From Psychromicrobium lacuslunae (lineage in GTDB: Bacteria; Actinomycetota; Actinomycetes; Actinomycetales; Micrococcaceae): DNA of 64,000 bases. Of this stretch, positions 35,017 to 43,437 are shown in pieces. Position 1 is the stretch's first letter. Each line of letters begins with the position of its first letter. Below the pieces are notes generated by a model. That model was not told the DNA's origin and did no database searches. It saw only the letters and a list, made by a program, of their open reading frames with translations. The translations under genes were made by a program, and so were the position numbers. Location: positions 1,674,001-1,738,000 of the forward strand of contig NZ_CP011005.1 in assembly GCF_000950575.1 (NCBI RefSeq). Direction: 5' to 3'.

Positions 35017-36335
35017 CGCAGCTCGGACTTGGCCGCTCTGAAACCAGCATCCAAATCGGCCAGAATATCGGTGACGTTCTCCAACCCGACCGAGAGCCTC
35101 ACCAGACCGGGCGTCACCCCGGCTTTGAGCTGCTGGGCTTCACTGAGTTGGGAATGCGTGGTGGAGGCAGGATGGATCACCAGCGAACGCACATCGCCGA
35201 TATTGGCTACGTGAGAGTGTAGTTCGAGGGCATCAACAAAGCGTTTACCCGCTTCCACACCGCCGTTGATCTCGAAGGCAACCACTGCGCCGATACCCAG
35301 TGGTCCATACTTTTGCCCGCGTTCATACCAGGGGCTGGAGGGAAGTCCGGCGTAGGCCACCGAGGCCACACTTTCGTGCTCGCTCAGCCAATTCGCCACT
35401 TGCAAAGCATTGGCGACATGCCGTTCCACCCGCAAGCTCAAGGTCTCCAGGCCCTGAGCGATCAGGAAAGCGTTGAAGGGGGCCACCGCCGAGCCGAGGT
35501 CACGGAGTAACTGGACCCTGGCCTTGAGAATATAGGCCAGATTTGCTCCCAAAGCGCTACCGACGCCTAGATCCCGCGCATAAACCAAGCCGTTATAACT
35601 CTCATCGGGGGTGTTGAAGCCGGGGAACTTCTCCGGGTTCTGCGCGAAATCGAAGGTACCGCCGTCGACGATCACCCCGGCAATGGCGGTGCCATGGCCA
35701 CCGAGATACTTGGTCGCGGAATGCACCACAATATCGGCACCCCACTCCAGTGGACGCACCAAATACGGGGTAGCTAGCGTGTTATCGACAATCAACGGCA
35801 CGCCGACCTCATGGGCGACGGCACTGATCCCTTCAAGGTCTAAGACATCTTGGCGTGGATTCGACACCACCTCACCGAAGAAAAGCTTGGTGTTGGGCTG
35901 CACTGCCGCCCGCCACTGCTCTAAGTCATCCGGGTCCTCTACGAAAGTGACCTCGATGCCGAATCGCTTCAGGGTGTGTGCGAAGAGGTTGTAGGTGCCG
36001 CCGTAGAGACTCGGGCTGGCCACCAAATGATCACCGGCTTGAGCGATATTGAGGATTGCAAAGGTCTCGGCTGCCTGACCAGAGGCGAGCAGCAACGCTC
36101 CGACGCCGCCTTCAAGGCTGGCAATGCGCTGCTCCACCACATCCTGAGTGGGGTTACCAATCCGGGTGTAAATCGGTTCGAGCTCGGCTAGCGCAAAGCG
36201 ATTCGCAGCACTCTCCGCGCTAGGGAAGACGAAGGAAGTGGTTTGGAAAATGGGTAAGGCCCGGGCACCGGTGGCCGGGTCGGGCTGCTGCCCGGCATGG
36301 ATTTGTCGGGTTTCAAAAGACCAACCAGTTGTCAT
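35013..36335 (-). CDS. metY: O-acetylhomoserine sulfhydrylase MetY
   Basis: 440 residues from ATG at 36335, with GAGGAG five bases upstream; an in-frame ATG at 36353 is rejected. PLP enzyme of the Cys/Met metabolism family that makes homocysteine from O-acetylhomoserine and sulfide. The PLP Lys is in HSATKYLGGHGT; the N-terminal FETRQIHAGQQPDPATGAR block is typical of MetY. The 93 bases between riboswitch and start hold the putative expression platform. Confidence 0.95.
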   Translation of the reverse strand: MTTGWSFETRQIHAGQQPDPATGARALPIFQTTSFVFPSAESAANRFALAELEPIYTRIGNPTQDVVEQRIASLEGGVGALLLASGQAAETFAILNIAQAGDHLVASPSLYGGTYNLFAHTLKRFGIEVTFVEDPDDLEQWRAAVQPNTKLFFGEVVSNPRQDVLDLEGISAVAHEVGVPLIVDNTLATPYLVRPLEWGADIVVHSATKYLGGHGTAIAGVIVDGGTFDFAQNPEKFPGFNTPDESYNGLVYARDLGVGSALGANLAYILKARVQLLRDLGSAVAPFNAFLIAQGLETLSLRVERHVANALQVANWLSEHESVASVAYAGLPSSPWYERGQKYGPLGIGAVVAFEINGGVEAGKRFVDALELHSHVANIGDVRSLVIHPASTTHSQLSEAQQLKAGVTPGLVRLSVGLENVTDILADLDAGFRAAKSELR

Positions 36336-36428
36336 CGAGACTCCTCGGTTCAAGGCTCTCCCGGGTAGCCGTCATTGACGTCCCAAGAGGAGAGACCGCG
36401 CTTGCTCCCCATCTTGTGATGAGGGCCT

Positions 36429-36535
36429 GGTCGTCACCCGGGGCACCCCACCGCGGAGGAGGGTTGCCGTCCAGCAAGCCGGGGCAGGCGTTCCATCTAA
36501 CTCACAGTCATGGAACTTTGCTGGCACTCATGACC
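36429..36535 (-). promoter_or_regulatory. SAM-IV riboswitch aptamer
   Basis: Reading the minus strand from 36535, the elements are GGTCATGAGTGCCAGC, a variable hairpin, CGGCTTGCTGG, CGGCAACCCTCC, then GCGGTGGGGTGCCCCGGGTGA and a closing GACC (36432-36429) that pairs with the opening GGTC. This order matches the SAM-IV class known upstream of methionine genes in actinobacteria. It lies 94 bases before metY-metX and should turn the operon down when S-adenosylmethionine is high. CTCCTC at 36392-36387 is complementary to the metY ribosome-binding site at 36346-36341. Confidence 0.92.
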
Positions 36536-36685
36536 TAACTAAAGTCTGCGGGCTTGAAGTTGGCCTTAGCAAGTAGATGAAGGGAATGTGACAGTTCATT
36601 TCCTCAGATTTACGAAGCAGCTACCGGGCTCATACTTAGGTAGCCCTTAGTCGAGACGTGCGTCACAAAGTGCAAGGATATTGCC
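36536..36685. other. Intergenic region between SAM-IV aptamer and VOC gene
   Basis: This stretch should hold the divergent promoters of metY-metX and of the VOC gene. AAGGA at 36674-36678 is the ribosome-binding site of the VOC gene. I see no other convincing motif. Confidence 0.5.
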
Positions 36686-37324
36686 ATGCGAATGGATCAC
36701 GTTTCTTACGCTTGTGAATCAGATGGATTGGCTGCCACCACGGAGCGAATCGCGGATGCTTTGGGTGTAAAGGCCGTTCGCGGTGGCGTGCATCCCCGCT
36801 TCGGCACCCGGAACATGATTATTCCGCTGACGAACCATCACTACCTTGAGGTGGTTGAGGTCTTGGACCATCCCGCCTCCGACAAAGCCCCCTTCGGCCA
36901 GGCAGTGCGAGCCCGCTCCAGCGCCGGCGGCGGTTGGATGGGTTGGTGCGTCGAGGTAGACGATCTGCTGCCGTTTGAAGAACGCCTGGGCCGCAGCGCG
37001 GTGCCCGGCAACCGAAAGTTTCCTGACGGCCAAGAACTCATCTGGCAGCAGATCGGCATTAAAGGTTTGATTGCCGACCCTCAGGTTCCTTATCTGCTCA
37101 AGTGGGAAGGCGACCCTTCACTTCACCCCTCGCTAGCGCGCCCCAGCGAGGTGAAGCTCTCGAAGCTGACCATTGCTGGCTCCGCCGAGCGAGTCACCGA
37201 ATGGCTCGGCGAGTGCGTCGACAAGCCCCTAGAGGACGTCGCAGTGGAGTGGATTGCCCCACATGGCACGCCGGGCATCATGAGCGTCACCTTCGAGACC
37301 GCCAATGGCCAGGTCACCGTCTAA
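36686..37324 (+). CDS. VOC-superfamily (glyoxalase-like domain) protein
   Basis: 212 residues from ATG with AAGGA seven bases upstream. The sequence MRMDHVSYACE with MIIPLTNHHYLEVVEVLDHP gives the first metal-type His and Glu of a vicinal-oxygen-chelate module. A second, weaker module follows (150-212). It fits glyoxalase-like domain proteins of about this length that are found across actinobacteria with unknown function. No partner genes suggest a substrate. Confidence 0.82.
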   Translation: MRMDHVSYACESDGLAATTERIADALGVKAVRGGVHPRFGTRNMIIPLTNHHYLEVVEVLDHPASDKAPFGQAVRARSSAGGGWMGWCVEVDDLLPFEERLGRSAVPGNRKFPDGQELIWQQIGIKGLIADPQVPYLLKWEGDPSLHPSLARPSEVKLSKLTIAGSAERVTEWLGECVDKPLEDVAVEWIAPHGTPGIMSVTFETANGQVTV

Positions 37325-37337
37325 GTCTCGTTTCCGC

Positions 37338-37405
37338 CGAGTTCGCGGTTTTCTCACCAATTCGCCAGTAATTACTAGCGAAAACGAGAGGAAACCGCGA
37401 ACTCG
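37338..37405. terminator. Long inverted repeat between convergent genes
   Basis: CGAGTTCGCGGTTT (37338-37351) is perfectly complementary to 37392-37405, and CTC/GAG flanks extend the stem after one G-U pair. A competing inverted repeat, CTCGTTT (37327-37333) with AAACGAG (37382-37388), overlaps it. The element separates the VOC and CPBP genes and is probably a bidirectional terminator, though without a T-run. Confidence 0.65.
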
Positions 37406-37422
37406 CGGCGTTAATGCGGCGG

Positions 37423-38166
37423 TTAGCCGAAGCCTAGCTGGCGCCCAAAGCTGAAGGCCGCAATGTCGAGTAACGCGTGCGCTATCACTAGCGGCATCAC
37501 TCGCTTAGTGCGGGTGTACAGCCAGCCAAAGATCAGCCCCATTACGAAGTTGCCAACGAACGGGCCGAACCCTTGGTAGAGGTGGTAGCTGCCGCGCAAT
37601 AGCGAGCTGACCACAATAGCCAGCCAGGGCTGCCAGCCGAGTTGCTTGAAGCGGGTGAGCAGAAAACCCACCACAATAACTTCCTCGACGATGGCGTTGC
37701 GGAGCGCCGAAATCACCAGCACCGGGATGGTCCACCAATAGTCGTTGAGCGAATTGGTGACAATCTGGGCGGTGATACCCAGACTGCGACCGAGGGCGTA
37801 GAGCCCCAAGGAGGGCAGACCGATCAGCACCATTAGCCCAATCCCCCAGAGCGCATCGCGTCCGGGTTTGCTGAAGTTAAAACCGATCGCGCGGAACCCG
37901 GAGCGATGTGGCCGCCAAAGCAGATAGATTGCCAGCGCCACCGGCACCAAAGCAAAGAAGTTGTCCAGCAGCTGATAGGTCAGGTCAAAGTATTCCCGGT
38001 TGATCCTCGGGGTGTTCAACTGGGCGGTGGCCTGCGAGATGGGTGCCCGACTCAGGTTTTCGACCAGATTGACGACGGCGTAAATCGCTGATTTTCCCAA
38101 CGAAAGTCCGAGCACAATCAGGATTTCTACCCGCCAGCGTCGCGCCAGAGCATGAACAGTTCCCAT
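37423..38166 (-). CDS. CPBP-family intramembrane protease
   Basis: 247 residues with seven to eight membrane helices. The family motifs are visible: the catalytic Glu pair in NAIVEEVIVVGFLL, Arg/His in LLRGSYHLYQGFG, and the His in VIAHALLDI. CPBP (Abi/CAAX-like) proteases cleave or process membrane-embedded substrates; the target is unknown. ATG at 38166 is directly opposed to the next plus-strand gene, so their promoters must overlap coding sequence or one start is further downstream. Confidence 0.88.
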   Translation of the reverse strand: MGTVHALARRWRVEILIVLGLSLGKSAIYAVVNLVENLSRAPISQATAQLNTPRINREYFDLTYQLLDNFFALVPVALAIYLLWRPHRSGFRAIGFNFSKPGRDALWGIGLMVLIGLPSLGLYALGRSLGITAQIVTNSLNDYWWTIPVLVISALRNAIVEEVIVVGFLLTRFKQLGWQPWLAIVVSSLLRGSYHLYQGFGPFVGNFVMGLIFGWLYTRTKRVMPLVIAHALLDIAAFSFGRQLGFG

Positions 38167-38212
38167 GGCTCACATTAAACAGCTTCCAGCCCCGCGCACT
38201 ACACTCAAGGAC

Positions 38213-38899
38213 ATGAGCGCGCCCCGGCAGATTATTATGCTGCGACACGGCCAGTCAGAGGCCAACCTTGACCAGAGTATTTACGACCGGATCCCCGACT
38301 ACCGGATTCCGCTCACCGGATTGGGCATTGAGCAGGCAGAAAAGGCCGGCGCCGAAATCAGAAAGCAACTCGCGGGCGAAAAGGTCTGCATCTATGTTTC
38401 GCCTTATTTGCGCGCCTATCAAACACTGGAGGCGCTCGGTCTAGCGGAGCACACCGATCGGATTTTCGAAGAACCACGACTCCGTGAACAGGACTGGGCC
38501 AACTTCCAGAACCCTGAGGACATTGCCGAGCAGAAGGAGCTACGCAATGCCTACGGGCACTTCTTCTACCGCTTTCGCGACGGCGAATCCGGCTCGGATG
38601 TCTATGATCGGATCTCCTCGTTCCTCGAGACGCTCTATCGGCACTGGAGCCGGCCGGACTACGCGCCAAATACCCTGCTCATCACCCACGGGCTGACCAT
38701 GAGACTGTTCTGCATGCGCTGGTTCCACTGGTCGGTCGAATATTTCGAATCGCTCAATAACCCGGAGAATGCCGAAATCCGCTCCCTCATCCGGCAACCA
38801 GCTGGCCGCTATCTCCTTACCCCCGGCTTCCAGCAGTGGAAACCGGTAGCTCCTAATCAGACGGTTTTGCAGGGCGCAGCTCCAGTTAAACCCAGCTAG
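38213..38899 (+). CDS. Histidine phosphatase family protein
   Basis: 228 residues from ATG at 38213, beginning MSAPRQIIMLRHGQSEANL, with the phospho-His in LRHGQ and the second His in LITHGLTM. An ATG at 38165 would overlap the start of the divergent CPBP gene. TACACT lies seven bases before 38213, which would give a leaderless message. The protein is a phosphoglycerate-mutase-like phosphatase without a clear substrate. Confidence 0.88.
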   Translation: MSAPRQIIMLRHGQSEANLDQSIYDRIPDYRIPLTGLGIEQAEKAGAEIRKQLAGEKVCIYVSPYLRAYQTLEALGLAEHTDRIFEEPRLREQDWANFQNPEDIAEQKELRNAYGHFFYRFRDGESGSDVYDRISSFLETLYRHWSRPDYAPNTLLITHGLTMRLFCMRWFHWSVEYFESLNNPENAEIRSLIRQPAGRYLLTPGFQQWKPVAPNQTVLQGAAPVKPS

Positions 38900-38959
38900 C
38901 GCAGCCGATCCTCACCAATAGCGCATTCAGGCATGACTTAATTAGGACCAAAGCCTAGT

Positions 38960-38988
38960 TTGAGGGTAGCCTTACCTTGGTTTATTCT
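38960..38988 (+). promoter_or_regulatory. DtxR/IdeR-type iron box over the efe promoter
   Basis: TGAGGGTAGCCTTACCTTG (38961-38979) matches 13 of 19 positions of the DtxR/IdeR consensus as I recall it. It overlaps a candidate promoter with -35 TTGAGG (38960-38965) and -10 TATTCT (38983-38988), 17 bases apart. Iron-loaded DtxR/IdeR bound here would repress efeUOB. Confidence 0.7.
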
Positions 38989-39035
38989 CGCTCGACCTAG
39001 TTTCGGCTGGTTTCTTTCGCCCTCGGAGTCCGTCC

Positions 39036-40649
39036 TTGCTCGCTACCCTCGTCATTGGCCTACGTGAAGGCTTGGAAGCCGCGATGATCGTTGGCATTAT
39101 TGCCGCCTTCCTGAAACGCCATGGCAGAGGACTCGGCGCAATGTGGCTTGGCGTCGCCACGGCACTTGCCATCAGCATCGGCGTCGGACTCACCCTTGAA
39201 CTGATTGCCGCATCGCTGCCGCAAGCTCAGCAGGAAGGGATGGAGAGCATCATCGGTGCCATCGCAGTGTTGATGGTCACCGGGATGATCCTCTGGATGT
39301 CCAAAAACGCCCGCTCTTTGAAAGGCGATCTGGAAACTCAAGCCGCGGGGGCGCTGAGTACCGGCAGCACCGCAGCGCTAGCTGTGATGGCGTTCCTCGC
39401 GGTGTTGCGCGAAGGCGTTGAAACCTCTGTCTTTATGCTGGCAGCCTTCCAATCCTCGACCGATGCATTGAGCGCCGGGCTAGGGGCGGTACTGGGCGTC
39501 TTGATCGCGGTGGCCATTGGCTACGGCATCTACCGTGGTGGCGTGAAACTCAATATGGCGCGATTCTTCCGGATTACCGGGGTCTTTCTAGTACTGGTTG
39601 CCGCCGGTCTGGTGCTGATGTCACTGCGCACCGCACATGAAGCTGGCTGGCTGACCATCGGCCAGGCCAGCACCATCGATCTTTCCTGGCTGGCACCAAA
39701 CGGTTCCCCGCAGTCTGCTCTGCTTACTGGAGTGCTCGGAATACCCGCCGATCCCAGAATGATCGAGGTCCTGGGCTGGTCGCTCTACCTCATCCCGATG
39801 CTGCTGTTTGTACTGTGGCCGCAAAAACTCCGGCCAACGGCGCAAACCCTCCCCCGCTTTCAGCGCATCATCGCGCTTTCCTTGGCGGCGACCGCGGTCG
39901 CCCTGGCGGCACTGGTCGCGCTGCTGCCAGCCCCTGCCTCTACCACCGAGCCACTACAACTTGTTGCTGGTGACGAGTCAATCGGCAGCCTCAGCCTGAA
40001 CGGCGATCAACTCACGCTCAGCTCGGGCAGCAATACGAGCAGTTATCCGCTGCCTAGCTCACCAAGCGAGACAGCGATCCATTCCGGGCTCAGCGCGCAA
40101 CGATTCAGCATTAGCGTTCCAGCAGAGGGGCAGCGTCCCGAGAACCTCACCCTCGAACAACTCATCATTCTCAATGGCGGCAGATTGCCGGTCGGCGTTG
40201 ATCGGCAACGCAACCCCGGACCGTTCAACGCGGGCTGGCAGCACCAGGAGACACTGGAGGTCTGGCTCGCCGCTGGCAAGCTGATTGAGGCGAACAAACA
40301 AAGCACCACCGAGCTGACGCTCAGTGGCGGCGGGCTGCCAACCAGGCGCACCATCTCTGTCGATAATCCGCAGGGCAACTGGCAGAGCACCGAGGCCAGC
40401 AATAATGCCGCAGCCAATTCGCTAAAGCACGCCGCACAGTGGCGGGACGAGAGTGTGCTGTGGGGCTGGTGGCTGCCCGGTGTGCTGCTGCTGGGCGCAG
40501 TCGTTTTCTTCATCTTCTCATTGCGATCACTGCAATCACTGCGATCTTCACCGCAAACGGGCCGGACTAATGATCCGACTCCCAAACAACAACAATCAAC
40601 TCAACAAGAACCCCAGGGTTCTTCTTCGAAGGGACCAGTACGTGTCTAA
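39036..40649 (+). CDS. efeU: Ferrous/ferric iron permease EfeU
   Basis: 537 residues from TTG with a CGGAG-like site upstream. The FTR1-type permease (1-295, seven helices) carries the two iron-binding motifs REGLEA (helix 1) and REGVETS (helix 4). Beyond the family core of about 280 residues there is an extracytoplasmic domain of about 200 residues (300-490) and a final membrane helix (WWLPGVLLLGAVVFF). It is the first gene of efeUOB under an iron box. It overlaps efeO by eight bases. Confidence 0.92.
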   Translation: MLATLVIGLREGLEAAMIVGIIAAFLKRHGRGLGAMWLGVATALAISIGVGLTLELIAASLPQAQQEGMESIIGAIAVLMVTGMILWMSKNARSLKGDLETQAAGALSTGSTAALAVMAFLAVLREGVETSVFMLAAFQSSTDALSAGLGAVLGVLIAVAIGYGIYRGGVKLNMARFFRITGVFLVLVAAGLVLMSLRTAHEAGWLTIGQASTIDLSWLAPNGSPQSALLTGVLGIPADPRMIEVLGWSLYLIPMLLFVLWPQKLRPTAQTLPRFQRIIALSLAATAVALAALVALLPAPASTTEPLQLVAGDESIGSLSLNGDQLTLSSGSNTSSYPLPSSPSETAIHSGLSAQRFSISVPAEGQRPENLTLEQLIILNGGRLPVGVDRQRNPGPFNAGWQHQETLEVWLAAGKLIEANKQSTTELTLSGGGLPTRRTISVDNPQGNWQSTEASNNAAANSLKHAAQWRDESVLWGWWLPGVLLLGAVVFFIFSLRSLQSLRSSPQTGRTNDPTPKQQQSTQQEPQGSSSKGPVRV

Positions 40650-41901
40650 GTCTCGCTCCGCCCTGCGGCTGCCGGATCCATCCGCAACCCCGCGACCGAA
40701 GTCTGGCGCCTTGCGTTCGGCTGTCATCACCGGCCTCGGGACACTCACCGTGCTGGCCTTAGCTGCTTGCGGCGGCAATAGCGGAGCTGCCACTGGGACA
40801 ACCGGAAGCAGCGGCGACGCCGCCCCGGTCTCCAACGGAGCTGCCCAGGTCAAGGTGACTATTCAGAATGTCGACGGCAAGGCTGTCTGCGTGCTGGATC
40901 ACAGCTCTGCCCCGGCCGGCCCGGTCTCCTTCGAGGTATCAAATAAGGACGCCTCCGGTGTCAGCGAAGTTGAGCTACTCAGCGATAAGCGCATCCTCGG
41001 CGAACGCGAGAATGTGATCCCTGGCCTCAAGCCCTCCTCCTTCACCGTCACCTTAGGCGGCGGCAGCTATCAGCTCTACTGCCCGGGCAGTGAGCCGGAG
41101 AATACCGCCTTCACCGTCACCGGCAGTGCCGCGAGCGCCGGGAACTCGGTCGCCGAACAGCTCAAGGCTGGCACCGATGGTTATGCGAAGTACGTTGACG
41201 GCCAAGTCGACTCCTTGGTCGGCGCAGTCGATGAACTGAAAGCCGCAATTGATTCCGGAGACGTCAACGCGGCGCAGCTCGCCTACGCCAAGGCGCGGCC
41301 ATTCTACGAGCGGATCGAACCGGTTGCCGAGAGCTTCCCCGACCTCGACCCCGCCCTCGACTTGCGGATCGCCGACGTGCAACCGGGCACCAAGTGGACT
41401 GGTTTCCACCCGATTGAGAAGGATATCTTCGAAGCCAAGACAATCACCGCCAATACCAAGGCGTTGGCCGCAGGTCTGGTGGGAAACATTGCCAAACTGA
41501 AATCCCTGACCGCTGGCCTGAAGTACAAGGCCGAAGAGTTGGCCAATGGCGCCTCGGGTCTACTCGAGGAAGTCCAGTCGTCAAAGATCACCGGCGAGGA
41601 AGAGGCGTACAGCCACATTGACTTGGTCGACTTTGTCGCGAATATTGAAGGTTCCCAGCAGTCCTTTGAATACCTCAAACCTGCGCTGAGCAAGATCGAC
41701 GCCGATCTGACCAACACCATCAGCGCTAAATTCGACGAAGTCACTAAGGCTTTGGACGGGTACAAGGATGCCTCTGCGATTGGCGGCTATAAGATTTACG
41801 ATGCAGCGCTGAAGGCCTCGGATGCCAAGAAGCTAACCCAGTTGATCCAGTCCTTGCAGGCTCCGCTCTCCAAAATCGCCGAAAAGGTTGCCACCGCCTA
41901 G
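40642..41901 (+). CDS. efeO: Iron-uptake lipoprotein EfeO
   Basis: 419 residues from GTG at 40642, chosen because GAAGGGA lies eight bases upstream; the frame extends to 40453 inside efeU. A lipoprotein signal ends LAACGG. The N-terminal cupredoxin-like domain (about 60-160) lacks an obvious copper Met/Cys set. The C-terminal peptidase-M75-type imelysin domain (about 165-415) carries the HxxE-like motif in GFHPIEKDIFE. EfeO delivers iron to EfeU. It is followed without a gap by efeB. Confidence 0.93.
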   Translation: MSKSRSALRLPDPSATPRPKSGALRSAVITGLGTLTVLALAACGGNSGAATGTTGSSGDAAPVSNGAAQVKVTIQNVDGKAVCVLDHSSAPAGPVSFEVSNKDASGVSEVELLSDKRILGERENVIPGLKPSSFTVTLGGGSYQLYCPGSEPENTAFTVTGSAASAGNSVAEQLKAGTDGYAKYVDGQVDSLVGAVDELKAAIDSGDVNAAQLAYAKARPFYERIEPVAESFPDLDPALDLRIADVQPGTKWTGFHPIEKDIFEAKTITANTKALAAGLVGNIAKLKSLTAGLKYKAEELANGASGLLEEVQSSKITGEEEAYSHIDLVDFVANIEGSQQSFEYLKPALSKIDADLTNTISAKFDEVTKALDGYKDASAIGGYKIYDAALKASDAKKLTQLIQSLQAPLSKIAEKVATA

Positions 41902-43173
41902 ATGAGTTCCCACGAATCAACCGAAACCTCCGACGGGGTGTCCCGTCGGAGGTTTTTCGGCGCCGGAGCAACGGTATCGGCGGCTGGGGCGCTCGCTGTT
42001 GGTGCTGCTGGCGGGGCTTTAGTAGCCAACTCGCTACACGCCGAGCCAGCGCCCAGCGAACCGATTTCCGAGCGGCGTTATGCCTTTTACGACGCCCATC
42101 AGGCGGGTATCGCCACCCCACCTCAGGATCATCTGGTCTTCATGTCTTTTGATCTGACCACGCAGAGCGCCACCGAGCTGCAGCTAGTGTTGGCTAAGTG
42201 GAGCGCCGCGATGGCCCAGATGTGCGCGGGAGAGCCGGTGGGCAATGTTGAACCAGCCCGTGAACAGGCCGTCCCGGTGGATACCGGCGAGGCAATGGGA
42301 ATGGGACCGCAAGGCCTAACCCTGACCCTCGGTTTCGGACCTTCGCTTTTCGACCAGCGCTTTGGGCTGGCTAAATTCAAGCCGAAGCTGCTCAAAGACC
42401 TGCCCGCGATGGCCGGAGAATCGCTCGACCCCGCTTATGTGGGCGGTGATTTATGCATCCAGGCCTGCGCCTATGACCCACAGGTGGCTTATCACGCGGT
42501 CCGTAACCTGGCCCGGATGGCTCGGACTCAGGTGAAGACCCGCTGGACAGTATTGGGCTTCGGCCGGGCCTCGGCCGGAGCTAATCAATCCACCCCGCGC
42601 AATCTCATGGGTTTCAAAGACGGCACCCGCAATATCACCACGCCGGAGGACCTCCAGGAGCATGTCTGGGTCGAGGACTCGGATCAATCCTGGATGGACG
42701 GCGGCAGTTACCTGGTGGCGCGAAAAATTCATATGTTAATCGAGACCTGGGACGCCGACTATATCGCCGACCAGCACGCGGTGTTTGGCCGGAATAAGAC
42801 CGAAGGTGCGCCGCTCACCGGAAAACAAGAACACGACACTCCCGATTTCAAGGCCACCGGGACGGACGGCAAGCCAGTGATTCCGGCGGACTCGCATATT
42901 GCCTTGGCCGCTCACGAGAACAACGGCGGGACGAAAATCCTGCGTAGGGGCTACAACTTCACCGATGGCATCGACAGCGTAGGACGTTTAGACGCAGGCT
43001 TGTTCTTCCTAAGCTTCCAGAAGGATCCGCAGCAGTTCATTAGCTTGCAATCAAAGCTCGGAGCTTCTGACCGGCTCAATGAGTACATTAGGCACGTTGG
43101 CTCGGCGTTGTTCGCGGTGCCGCGTGGCTTGCCGGAGGCCGGGAAATATTTCGGTCAGGAGTTCTTCAGCTAG
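41902..43173 (+). CDS. efeB: EfeB deferrochelatase / DyP-type peroxidase
   Basis: 423 residues with a Tat signal SRRRFFGAGATV near residues 13-24, so it is exported folded. The DyP peroxidase core has GFKDGTRN (the GxxDG motif with the distal Asp) and a C-terminal proximal heme region. It oxidises Fe(II) or removes iron from heme in the EfeUOB system. The ATG follows the efeO stop directly (TAGATG). Confidence 0.95.
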   Translation: MSSHESTETSDGVSRRRFFGAGATVSAAGALAVGAAGGALVANSLHAEPAPSEPISERRYAFYDAHQAGIATPPQDHLVFMSFDLTTQSATELQLVLAKWSAAMAQMCAGEPVGNVEPAREQAVPVDTGEAMGMGPQGLTLTLGFGPSLFDQRFGLAKFKPKLLKDLPAMAGESLDPAYVGGDLCIQACAYDPQVAYHAVRNLARMARTQVKTRWTVLGFGRASAGANQSTPRNLMGFKDGTRNITTPEDLQEHVWVEDSDQSWMDGGSYLVARKIHMLIETWDADYIADQHAVFGRNKTEGAPLTGKQEHDTPDFKATGTDGKPVIPADSHIALAAHENNGGTKILRRGYNFTDGIDSVGRLDAGLFFLSFQKDPQQFISLQSKLGASDRLNEYIRHVGSALFAVPRGLPEAGKYFGQEFFS

Positions 43174-43200
43174 TTCACCGGCGCGTGAGATGATCGCTTC

Positions 43201-43437
43201 ATGGGCGAAAGCGTCAATCCGATCATTCCGTTCTGGGCCGAGGCCTGGCAGATCCTGTTGGCCGTGCTTTTCTTTGCGCTGGCTCTCTGGGCTTGGATCA
43301 GCATTGCTCGGTCGATCCTGACACCCCAGTACAAGCTCCTCTGGGCCCTGATTGTGCTGGCACTACCCCTGCTTGGCAGCGCCAGCTGGTTGCTGGGACG
43401 ACGCCATTGGCAGCAAGGCTTCCTGCCTCGACGCTAG
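43201..43437 (+). CDS. Short PLDc_N-type membrane protein
   Basis: 78 residues with two membrane helices (around 13-35 and 46-63) and the PLDc_N signature near the second (LPLLGSASWLLGRRHW). No phospholipase domain follows. The gene may be read through from efeB (27-base gap). Its stop shares the bases CTAG with the convergent DeoR gene. Confidence 0.8.
   Translation: MGESVNPIIPFWAEAWQILLAVLFFALALWAWISIARSILTPQYKLLWALIVLALPLLGSASWLLGRRHWQQGFLPRR

Noticed and set aside
36634-36652. Possible second iron box (TTAGGTAGCCCTTAG) upstream of the VOC gene
   Set aside because: The two halves are out of register with the DtxR/IdeR consensus, and the neighbouring genes are not iron-related.
40453-40641. 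Longer EfeO starting inside efeU
   Set aside because: The extra part overlaps efeU by nearly 200 bases and would bury the lipoprotein signal; GTG at 40642 has a good ribosome-binding site.
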